Program-made: the position numbers and the translations under genes | Assembly: GCF_913773735.1 (NCBI RefSeq) | Contig: NZ_CAJYEB010000016.1 | Coordinates: 1 to 64,000 of the forward strand | DNA from: an uncultured Massilia sp. | Lineage (GTDB): Bacteria > Pseudomonadota > Gammaproteobacteria > Burkholderiales > Burkholderiaceae_D | DNA: 64,000 nt | Reading direction: 5' to 3' | Part shown: positions 40,256 to 47,951 of the stretch, piece after piece | Layout: each line of letters opens with the position of its first letter | How positions within the stretch are numbered: position 1 is the first letter of the stretch | Notes under the pieces: generated by a model | What the model saw: the letters and a program-made list of their open reading frames with translations, nothing else | Told to the model about the DNA's origin: nothing | Database searches by the model: none

Positions 40256-40984
40256 TTATTTGCTGATGCCGACCCAGACCGATATCCATGGTTTGTTGAC
40301 GGCGGCATCCGTTCCCCGCTCGGCCCGGTTGACGAAATCTTTGCCGAAAAGAAATCCTGCATTAAAGTCCATTGACTTGATACTACTCACGGTCACGCCG
40401 ATCGCCGTGGAAAATGCCGCTTTGGTTTCGGTCTTGCCACTGGCGGCGTCAGAAACTGGAACCAGGCCCAGCCCGGCCGAGAAGATGGGAGTTGCTTCTG
40501 CACCCAGATATTGCAGGCCACGCCAGCGGATGCCAAGGTAGGGGGCAATCGTCGAGGACGCCGATAGCTTCTTATCATTACCCAGATGAAACTTGAATGG
40601 AACGATCAATGCGCCGTAGGCGATGCCCGATGTTTTGTAGTTAATCAGGCTATAGGTTGTATTCGGCAAACTATACTGTGAGCCCTCCCATGCCTTCGGT
40701 GCGCCTGCGGGACATGTGTCGTTACCAAAGGGATCATTAACACTGATGAAGGTAATGTATGTTTCGGTGTCTGTGACCTTGTCGACTGTATAGATCGAGA
40801 ATTTGCCAGCACAACGCAGCACACTGCTGTCGACGCCGAGCGATAACGGCTTTAAACCATACACATTATTTCGAAGCTGGAACTGGTCGCCCTTTGTATT
40901 GCGGATGCTTGCCGGGTAGTCGGCGGCTGCTGCGCAATCTAGGCCAAGAATGGCCAATAGAAGGCATACGGATCGCTGGTACAT
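40256..40984 (-). CDS. Orphan secreted protein of atypical base composition
   Basis: A 242-residue protein, function not recognised. A signal peptide (CLLLAILGLDCAAAA) ends near residue 21. The mature part alternates short beta-like segments, with many Tyr/Ser/Thr/Gly, and ends in PWISVWVGISK; mature cysteines are few (near 58 and 91). The later half (GLQYLGAEATPIFSAGLGLVP onward) has the alternating pattern of outer-membrane beta strands. Its DNA is close to half AT by eye, clearly below the roughly two-thirds GC of all neighbours, with many A/T-ending codons, so it looks acquired. A good AGGAGA ribosome binding site lies before the ATG. It sits directly beside tRNA-Arg, with no integrase visible. 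Confidence 0.75.
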   Translation of the reverse strand: MYQRSVCLLLAILGLDCAAAADYPASIRNTKGDQFQLRNNVYGLKPLSLGVDSSVLRCAGKFSIYTVDKVTDTETYITFISVNDPFGNDTCPAGAPKAWEGSQYSLPNTTYSLINYKTSGIAYGALIVPFKFHLGNDKKLSASSTIAPYLGIRWRGLQYLGAEATPIFSAGLGLVPVSDAASGKTETKAAFSTAIGVTVSSIKSMDFNAGFLFGKDFVNRAERGTDAAVNKPWISVWVGISK

Positions 40985-41168
40985 GGTGTTCTCCTGTGGG
41001 TGCCGAAATCCGTCCGGCCCGGTAGAGAAATTTTATGTACTAGCATTGTTTTTAGTGCAATTCCTCAGGAGTATTGATCTACGTCATGCTGCAGCGTTGT
41101 CCGGCAGGCACAGCCTTGTCGTATGCGGCGAGGTTCCACAAACCTGCGAAACATTCGCGACGCGCTGC

Positions 41169-42728
41169 TTACCCTGCCGCCACGCAATTGCGCCCCCGCT
41201 GCTTGGCCGCATACAAGGCCGTATCCGCACGCCGCACCAGCGCCTCCATGTCATTCCCGCCGACGCCCGGCACCAGCGCGCAGGCGCCGAGGCTGACGGA
41301 GACGATGCCCGACGGCGCTGCCGCGTGGGGCAGGGCGCTCTCCTCGACGCAGGCGCGGATCGCCTCCGCCACCGCCAGCGCGCCATCCTGGTCGGTGGAC
41401 GGCAGCAGGATCACGAATTCCTCGCCCCCATAGCGCGCCGCCACGTCGCCCGGGCGGCGCAGGCCGCGCTGGATCGCCTGGCCGATCATGGCCAGGCAGG
41501 CGTCGCCGGCGGGGTGGCCATAATGGTCGTTGTACTTCTTGAAGTGGTCGACGTCGAGCATCAACAGGGCCAGCGGCGCCTGCTGGCGCTGGGCGCGCAG
41601 GATCTCGCGGCCGAGCGCCTGCTCGTAGTAGCGACGGTTGAACAGGCCGGTCAGGCCGTCGACGTAGGCCAGCGCCGCCAGCGAGGCGTTGCTGCTCTCG
41701 AGCGCGCTCTTGGTCTCGAGCAGTTCCGCCTCCAGGCGGTCGCGCAGGCCGATCTGGCGCACCAGGCGGGTGCCCAGCGTGGCCAGGCCCCCGGTCAGCA
41801 GCAGCAGCGCGATGCTGACCTGGGCGGTGGTCGCGCGCCAGCTCGCCAGCAGCGCCTCCTTCGCGCGCGACACCATCAGCACCATCGGGTACTCGGCCAT
41901 GCGCGCGAAGCCGTACAGCCGCGCCTGCTCGCCCTGGCCCACCGCGAACGTGCCCCTGGGCGCGCCTGCCGGCAGGGCGGCAAAGGCGGCCGTCGCCGCC
42001 ACGTTGCGGCCGATGCCGCTTTCCCGGAACGGGCTGGCCAGCAACTGGGTGCCGTCTTCCAGCGCCAGGACGATCTCGCCGTCCTGGCCGGTGTCGAGCT
42101 GGCGGTAGACCCGGTGGAAGAAGTCGATCTTGATCGTCGCCAGCGCGACCCCGGCGAAGCTGCCGTCGGCCCGTTCGATGCGGCGCGAGACGGGGATCAC
42201 CCAGGCGCCGCTGGTGCGCCCGACGATCGGCGCGCCGACGTGGGGCGCGCGGCCCGGATGGTCGCGGTGGTACTGGAAATAGGCGCGGTCGGCGTTGTTG
42301 CGGCCTTCGTAGGTGCGGTTGCCGGAGTTGACGATCCAGCGCCCGGCCGCGTCGTAGATGAACAGGCCCTGCAGCGCCGGCGTGTCCGCCAGGTGCTTGG
42401 CCATCACGGAGCGCAGGCGCATCGCGGGCAGTTCGCTCATGCCGTCGGTCTCGATGCGGTCGACCATGCCGACCAGGATCGTATCGGCCATCTTGACCGC
42501 GGTATGGGCCTGGTCGGCCAGCGCCTGGGCGGTATTCGCCGTCGAGACCGTGGCGTTCGCCAGCAGCATGCGGCGCGCGCTCAGGCTGCTCCAGACGAGC
42601 ATGGCGACCAGCGCCAGGTTGGCCAGCACGACGAGGGCGATGGTGACGGGGATGAGCGGCCGCTGCCGCCGGCGCAGGGTGGATACCTGGTCGGCAGTGG
42701 GGGCGGCGCACATCTCGTCGTGCACCAC
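41169..42728 (-). CDS. Diguanylate cyclase with Cache-type periplasmic sensor
   Basis: A 519-residue inner-membrane enzyme that makes c-di-GMP. The first transmembrane helix is at about 25-48, followed by a large periplasmic domain (about 50-300) resembling a dCACHE sensor (YFQYHRDHPG, VIPVSRRI). A second helix lies near 308-328, then a short coiled linker and a GGDEF domain with an intact GGEEF motif, preceded at the usual 5 residue spacing by the RPGD inhibition site. The GTG start at 42728 is chosen because GGGAG lies 8 bases upstream; the longer frame starts in non-conserved sequence. It stands at the border of the polysaccharide locus, suggesting c-di-GMP control of that locus. Confidence 0.88.
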   Translation of the reverse strand: MVHDEMCAAPTADQVSTLRRRQRPLIPVTIALVVLANLALVAMLVWSSLSARRMLLANATVSTANTAQALADQAHTAVKMADTILVGMVDRIETDGMSELPAMRLRSVMAKHLADTPALQGLFIYDAAGRWIVNSGNRTYEGRNNADRAYFQYHRDHPGRAPHVGAPIVGRTSGAWVIPVSRRIERADGSFAGVALATIKIDFFHRVYRQLDTGQDGEIVLALEDGTQLLASPFRESGIGRNVAATAAFAALPAGAPRGTFAVGQGEQARLYGFARMAEYPMVLMVSRAKEALLASWRATTAQVSIALLLLTGGLATLGTRLVRQIGLRDRLEAELLETKSALESSNASLAALAYVDGLTGLFNRRYYEQALGREILRAQRQQAPLALLMLDVDHFKKYNDHYGHPAGDACLAMIGQAIQRGLRRPGDVAARYGGEEFVILLPSTDQDGALAVAEAIRACVEESALPHAAAPSGIVSVSLGACALVPGVGGNDMEALVRRADTALYAAKQRGRNCVAAG

Positions 42729-42950
42729 GGCTGCTGCTCCCTTTCGAATCAACCGGTGTCTCCGCGTATGGACGTGCCGGCGGAAGGCGCCGGCGGACGT
42801 GAATGTGAACACCAGCGAGTCTACAAGAAAAGCATTGTCTTTAGGAAACTATATGGGCGTTCCCGCAGCTTCCGGACCGCGAAACTGCGGTAAGTACAAC
42901 AGTCTTCTCGCTGTGAGCGCTAACAGGGACATGGCGGCTCCCGCAGCCGC

Positions 42951-44255
42951 TCATTCGCGTTCCTCGGTGCGCGGGGCGAGCGTGGCATCGTCGTCGAAGG
43001 GCCAGCCGGTCGGCGGGTCGACGCGGCGCTGGAACTCGTGCGGCATCACGATGGGCACCTGCAGGCAGACGCTCTGCGTGGGCAGGACTTCCATCCAGTC
43101 GCGCACGAGTTCCTTGTAGGCGATGCCGACGGGGCGGATCTTGCGGTCCAGGTCGAACAGGCCGAGCGCGTTGACGTTGCCGTTGTCCTCGCGCAGCGCC
43201 GTGTCCCAGTCGACCTGGTCGGTCAGCGAATACCAGGTGAAACCGACCAGCGGCACGCCGTTGTTGCGCACCCGCAGTACATTGGCCCATTCCTTGCGCA
43301 GCCAGTACACGGCCTCGTCGCCGCGCGGTCCTTCGGCGAGATTGGTTTCCGTGTGCATCACGGGCAGGCGGTAGCGGTTGTAGTACTGGTGGGTGATGAC
43401 GGCATAGCCGAAGATCTCGCCGGCGGCACGCGTCAGGCCGTCGGCCGACACGTAGTGCTCGTTGGTCTGGTAATAATCGTTACCCATGATGCAATGGTGT
43501 TTCAGATTATTGTGCAGGAAGAAGTGGTACTCGTCGCGCGTCATGCCGTTGTCCAGCATGTATTCGTACATGTCGGAATCGACGCGGCGGCCGAAGTTCA
43601 GGTCGAGCGACAGGAAGCGCCGTGCGTTGTACATCTCCGCGGGGCCGATGGCGGCCGGGCTCTCGGCGTGGAAGTACTCGGTCGATTCGCTCTGCACGAA
43701 CAGCGCGTCCGGGCGTACCTGCAGGATCGCGTGCATGGCCAGGATATTGGCCTTGACGATGTGCTTGGTCGCCGTGATGAAGCTGCGGTCGGTCGTCATC
43801 TGCTCGTTCCACCAGCCGTACAGGGCCGAGAACAGCGCGCAGATCGACATCTCGTTGATGGGCGTGTACAGCTGCAGCCACGGGAAGCGCCGCGCGAACG
43901 TGCCGGCATAGGCGGCGAACAGTTCGGGGAAGTCGGGGTTCTGGAAATTGCCGATCCAGTCCGGCACGCCGAAGTGGCACAGGTCGACGATCGCCGCGAT
44001 GTTGCGCTGGCGCAGGTCGTTGAAGACGAGGTCGGCGAACTCCCAGTCGTAGCGGTCCGGCCCCAGCCAGGTGCGGTGCAGCGGCGCGCCGTAGCGCAGC
44101 ACCTTCAGCCCCAGTTCCTGCACCAGGTCGAAATCGGTGCGCCAGTGGCGGTAATGGCCGCACTTCTCCATTTCGTCCATGCGCACCCGTCCGTTCTGGA
44201 TGGTGGGGATGCTGTTTTCGATCCCCGTCGCGAAGATGAATCCTGGAGACAACAT
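42951..44255 (-). CDS. Glycoside hydrolase family 1-like protein
   Basis: A 434-residue cytoplasmic TIM-barrel enzyme, related to beta-glucosidases of family GH1. The acid/base glutamate is in YTPINEM (Glu135) and the nucleophile in MHTETN (Glu303); both differ from the textbook TFNEP and ITENG forms, so this is a divergent clade. CHFGVPDW (about 93-100) and a TWYSLTDQVDW segment near the C-terminus are also present. The start at 44255 has a GGGGG-rich ribosome binding site 5 bases upstream and gives the expected first strand (SPGFIFATG). It is divergent from the TolA/TonB-like gene. Substrate unknown; turnover of the locus's own polysaccharide is possible. Confidence 0.82.
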   Translation of the reverse strand: MLSPGFIFATGIENSIPTIQNGRVRMDEMEKCGHYRHWRTDFDLVQELGLKVLRYGAPLHRTWLGPDRYDWEFADLVFNDLRQRNIAAIVDLCHFGVPDWIGNFQNPDFPELFAAYAGTFARRFPWLQLYTPINEMSICALFSALYGWWNEQMTTDRSFITATKHIVKANILAMHAILQVRPDALFVQSESTEYFHAESPAAIGPAEMYNARRFLSLDLNFGRRVDSDMYEYMLDNGMTRDEYHFFLHNNLKHHCIMGNDYYQTNEHYVSADGLTRAAGEIFGYAVITHQYYNRYRLPVMHTETNLAEGPRGDEAVYWLRKEWANVLRVRNNGVPLVGFTWYSLTDQVDWDTALREDNGNVNALGLFDLDRKIRPVGIAYKELVRDWMEVLPTQSVCLQVPIVMPHEFQRRVDPPTGWPFDDDATLAPRTEERE

Positions 44256-44448
44256 TCGGCCCCCCTGCCGCTGATCGCCTGCGGTCATTGTAGCGAGGGA
44301 TGCGCGACAGCGTCCCGAACCGTGCGTGCGCAAGCGTGCGCGCGGGCTTTACTGCCGCAGGTAAGCTATGCTATCACTCAGGCAATATTTGCCGATAGAT
44401 ATTATTCTCAGGTCATTACCCGACGTTTTCCTCACACCCTTGTCCAGC

Positions 44449-46464
44449 ATGTCCACCGTCACCGCGGCCAGGGCCGCCTCATCCATGGATCCATCCCAGC
44501 GCCGCCTGATGGGGGGATTGCTGGTGTCCGCACTGCTGCATGCCTTGCTGCTGTCGCTACAGTTCGGCATTCCGGGACTGCGCGCGGGCGCGGGCGCGCC
44601 GCTGTCGGTGCGGCTGGGGCCGCCCGTGCCGGCGCCGCCGCTGTCGCAGCCGCAGCCGCAGCCGCAGCCGCAGCCGATACAGCCGGCGCCCGTCGCCCTG
44701 GCCGCGCCGTCCGACCCGGCGCCAGGCCCGGTGACGGCGCCGGCCGCTCCTGCATCCGGGCTGCCGGTTCCTCTGCCCGCGCCCGTGCCGACCCCCGCAT
44801 CGGCTCCCGCATCGGCCTCCATGCCGGCGCCCCCGATGCCCGCGGCGCACCGGGGCTTCACGCTGCGCGATCCGGTCCTGCCGGAGCCGCTGCCCATGCC
44901 GCAGGCGCCGGCACCGGCGGCGCCCGTGCCACGACCGGCGCGGCGGCGCCCGCGGCCGCGCCGCGCTCCGCCCGTCGACGCGCTGCACACCCGGGTGATC
45001 GCCCAGGACGCGCACATCGACAACGATTTCAAGGTGCCGCTGCCGGACGTGGCCGTCGACGAGCGACCCGCGCCGCCGCTGGAGGAGCCGTCCGAGCCGG
45101 CCGTGGCGGATGCGGAGATCGCGGAGATCGCGGCCGGGCGCGAGCGCCTGGCGCAGCAGCGCGAACAGGAACGCGCGGCGCGCCGGGAGGCGGAAGAGGC
45201 CGGGTTGCGCGCCCGCGCCGAAGCGGACGCCCGCAGCGCACTGGAACAGCAGGAGCGCAGCCTGGCGCTGGACGATGCCCGCCTCGCCGACGAACTGGCC
45301 CAGCGCCAGCGCCGCGCCGAGGAAGCGCATGCGGCCCGCCTGCGCGAGGACGAGGAGCGCCGCCTGGCGGCGCAGGCCCGCGAGCAGGAGGAAGCGCGTG
45401 AGCGGCAGGCGGCGCAACAGCGCGCCTTGGACGAGCAGGCGCGCCAGCTGGCCGAGCGCCGGCGCCTGGACCAGCTGGAGCAGGCGCGCGCGCAGCAGGC
45501 GGCGCAGCAGGCGGAGCAGCAGGAGCGGGCGGCGCAGCAAGAGGCCGAGGAGCGCGCGCGCCAGCAACTGGCCGAACGGCAGCGCCTGGAGCGGCTGGAG
45601 CGCGAGCGCGCGCAGCAGGTGGCGCAGCAGGAGCTGGCGGCGCAGCGCGCGGCCGAGCAGGAACGGCTGCGCCAGCGTGAGCAGGAACGCGCGCGGGAGG
45701 TCGCCGAACGGCAGGTCGCCGAACAGCGGGCTGCCGAACAGCGGCTGGCCGAGCAGCAGCGCGCCGAGGAAGCGCGGCGCCGGCAGGCGGCCGAACGCCA
45801 GGCGCGCCAGCAGGAGGCGGACGCGCGCCTGGCGCGCGAGCAGGCGGAGGGCGCGCGCCTGGCAGGCGAGGACGCCGCGCGGCGCCGGAGCGAACGGGAC
45901 GGCGCCGGTCCGGGCGGCCCGGGCGCGCCCGCGGTGGCCGCGGTGGGCAACGGCACCGGCGGCGGCGCTGCCGGCGGCGCGCCGCTGCCGCGCGGCGCGC
46001 TGGCCGGCGACCTGGCGACGCGGGCACGCGAACTGGTACGCGGCATCGACATCGCCAGGCCGCTGCCGCAGATCATGCGCCCGGCCGAGGATGCGGCCCG
46101 CGCGGCGCGGCGCGCCCTGGCCGCGGCGGCGCGCCACGACGTGCCGCTGCGCATGTACATCGACAGCGTGCGCCAGAAGATCGAGCGCAACGCCATCCTC
46201 AGCACGGCGCAACTGGCCGCGGGCGACGTGCGCACCGATCCCGTGGTCAGCGTGGCGATCCGCAGCGACGGCAGCATCGAGGACGTGACCATCGTGCGCT
46301 CCAGCGGTCGCGCCGACGTCGACGAGGTCGTGCGCCGCCTGGTGCGCCTGAACGAGCGCTACGCGGCGTTTCCGTCCAACGTCGCCGCCAACTACGACGT
46401 GATCGAGCTGCGCCGCGTGTGGCGCTTCGCCGGCGCGCTGCGCCTGCTCGAGGAGATGCGCTGA
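44449..46464 (+). CDS. TolA/TonB-like periplasm-spanning protein
   Basis: A 671-residue protein with one N-terminal transmembrane helix (about residues 20-38), a Pro/Ala/Gln-rich stretch including five tandem QP pairs (five CAGCCG units at 44647-44676), then a very long Gln/Glu/Arg/Ala-rich helix (about 220-490). A C-terminal TonB-type domain closes it: VVSVAIRSDGSIEDVTIVRSSG. The layout matches TolA: anchor, coiled arm, outer-membrane-facing domain. No ExbB/ExbD or TolQ/TolR is adjacent. The start at 44449 is chosen because the frame upstream is not TolA-like; a later ATG at about residue 13 is also possible. It precedes the export lipoprotein, which suggests a role with the polysaccharide exporter. 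Confidence 0.75.
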   Translation: MSTVTAARAASSMDPSQRRLMGGLLVSALLHALLLSLQFGIPGLRAGAGAPLSVRLGPPVPAPPLSQPQPQPQPQPIQPAPVALAAPSDPAPGPVTAPAAPASGLPVPLPAPVPTPASAPASASMPAPPMPAAHRGFTLRDPVLPEPLPMPQAPAPAAPVPRPARRRPRPRRAPPVDALHTRVIAQDAHIDNDFKVPLPDVAVDERPAPPLEEPSEPAVADAEIAEIAAGRERLAQQREQERAARREAEEAGLRARAEADARSALEQQERSLALDDARLADELAQRQRRAEEAHAARLREDEERRLAAQAREQEEARERQAAQQRALDEQARQLAERRRLDQLEQARAQQAAQQAEQQERAAQQEAEERARQQLAERQRLERLERERAQQVAQQELAAQRAAEQERLRQREQERAREVAERQVAEQRAAEQRLAEQQRAEEARRRQAAERQARQQEADARLAREQAEGARLAGEDAARRRSERDGAGPGGPGAPAVAAVGNGTGGGAAGGAPLPRGALAGDLATRARELVRGIDIARPLPQIMRPAEDAARAARRALAAAARHDVPLRMYIDSVRQKIERNAILSTAQLAAGDVRTDPVVSVAIRSDGSIEDVTIVRSSGRADVDEVVRRLVRLNERYAAFPSNVAANYDVIELRRVWRFAGALRLLEEMR

Positions 46465-46581
46465 GCCTGCGGGAGTACGGCTGACCTGAGCGGCCGTTTG
46501 ATGTGCGCCAAAACCTGGATGGGTAAGCGGCTTACGCTGATTCAGTTCGCCAGAGGTTGGCAGCACATTTCTACAGGCAAA

Positions 46582-47718
46582 ATGGAAGCTTCCTTCACGC
46601 AATTTGCAGCCTGGCCGCGCAGCGTCGTCGTGGCCGCGCTTTTCCTGCTCGCCGCCTTGACCGGCTGCGCGTCGGGCATCCAGTTCCAGTCGCGCGACGC
46701 GGCCGGCGCGGCCGAGCCGGCGCCGCCGACGGAACTCATCACCGAGCAGCTGATCGCGGCGGAAAGGCAGCAGCAGCGCGACCAGTCCGGCCAGGCGCTC
46801 GACCGCCTGCTGGTGCCGGACCCGCCGCCGTACGCGATCGGCGGCGGCGACATCCTGTCCATCGTCGTCTGGGACCATCCCGAGCTCACGGGCGGCCTGG
46901 TCACGTCCGCCGCGCCCGACCCGGTCGTCGCCGCCGTCAACGGTGCCGCCGCCGCGCCGCAGGGCTACGTGGTCGACCACGAGGGGCGCATCCAGTTTCC
47001 GCTGATCGGCCCGCTGGCCGTCGCGGGCCTGACGGAAGAGGGCGCGCGCACGCTGCTCACGACGCGCCTGGCCAGGTTCATCGCGCACCCGAGCGTCACG
47101 CTGCGCGTGCAGGCCTACCGCAGCAAGCGCGTGTACATCGACGGTGAGGTCAAGTCGCCCGGCCTGCAGGCCATCAACGACATCCCGATGACGCTGGTCG
47201 AGGCGCTGAACCGCGCCGGCGGCCTGCTGCCCACGGCCGACCAGAGCCGGCTGGTGCTGGAACGCGGCAAGGAGCGCTGGTTCATCAACCTGCGCGACCT
47301 CGTGCAGCGCAACATCAACCCCGGCCTCGTGATGCTGGCGCCGGGCGACGTCGTGCGCGTGCATTCGCGCGACGAGAGCAAGGTCTTCGTCTCGGGCGAG
47401 GTCGTCACGCCCAAGGCGCTGACGATGCACGACGGCCGCCTCACGCTCAACGAGGCGCTCGGCGAGAGCGGCGGCATCAGCCCGCTGAGCGGCGATGCGC
47501 GCCAGGTCTACGTGGTACGCAAGGGCGCCGACCGCACACGCGTGTTCCGGCTCGATGCGCGCCTGGCCGGTTCGCTGGCCATGGCGGAGGCCTTCGAGCT
47601 GCGCCCGAAGGACATCGTCTACGTGGCGGCGACGCCGCTGGCCAACTGGAACCGCAACCTGAGCCTGCTGTTCCCGGGCGCGCTGACGTCGGCCGTCTCG
47701 GCGACGAACCGACCCTGA
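46582..47718 (+). CDS. Polysaccharide export lipoprotein (Wza/EpsA type)
   Basis: A 378-residue outer-membrane export protein. The signal peptide ends in a lipobox (ALTGC, Cys near 28). The Poly_export domain begins at IGGGDILSIVVWDHPELT (about 86-103) with YVVDHEGRIQFPLIGPL; SLBB-type repeats follow (RVYIDGEVKSPG and KVFVSGEVVTPKAL). It forms the outer-membrane channel for capsule or exopolysaccharide, working with the Wzc-type kinase encoded next. The ATG at 46582 is preferred because it gives a normal lipoprotein signal; the frame runs further upstream with a TTG/ATG pair at 46498-46503. Confidence 0.88.
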   Translation: MEASFTQFAAWPRSVVVAALFLLAALTGCASGIQFQSRDAAGAAEPAPPTELITEQLIAAERQQQRDQSGQALDRLLVPDPPPYAIGGGDILSIVVWDHPELTGGLVTSAAPDPVVAAVNGAAAAPQGYVVDHEGRIQFPLIGPLAVAGLTEEGARTLLTTRLARFIAHPSVTLRVQAYRSKRVYIDGEVKSPGLQAINDIPMTLVEALNRAGGLLPTADQSRLVLERGKERWFINLRDLVQRNINPGLVMLAPGDVVRVHSRDESKVFVSGEVVTPKALTMHDGRLTLNEALGESGGISPLSGDARQVYVVRKGADRTRVFRLDARLAGSLAMAEAFELRPKDIVYVAATPLANWNRNLSLLFPGALTSAVSATNRP

Positions 47719-47770
47719 GCGGTGGCCGCGCGCGCCGCGCGGCCATCCGGGGCCGCATCGCGCGCCTGGC

Positions 47771-47827
47771 CGTGATTCGCCGTCATTGCCATGATTCGCC
47801 GTCATTGCCGTCATTCGCCGTCATGCG
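47771..47827 (+). repeat. Three tandem 19 bp repeats upstream of the Wzc gene
   Basis: Three head-to-tail 19-mers of the type C(G/A)T(G/C)ATTCGCCGTCAT: 47771-47789, 47790-47808 and 47809-47827, the last slightly degenerate. Further CGTCAT motifs follow to about 47910. The array lies in the 233 base gap between the export lipoprotein and kinase genes. Confidence 0.75.
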
Positions 47828-47951
47828 TCGCCTGTACCGTCCCGCACCGTCATCGGCCCTCATGGGCGTCATTGATCCGAACCTGCCTTCACCCGCCGTC
47901 ATTACCGTCACCACCAACCGTCCGCCATCGCACGAACCACGGAGCCCAATC

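Noticed and set aside
44647-44676. Five CAGCCG units as a possible CRISPR or regulatory repeat
   Set aside because: Units are contiguous, in frame and encode Gln-Pro in a coding region; there are no spacers.
44349-46292. Long minus-strand frames across the TolA-like gene
   Set aside because: Ser/Arg/Ala homopolymer-like products; they mirror the repetitive coiled-coil codons of the + strand gene.
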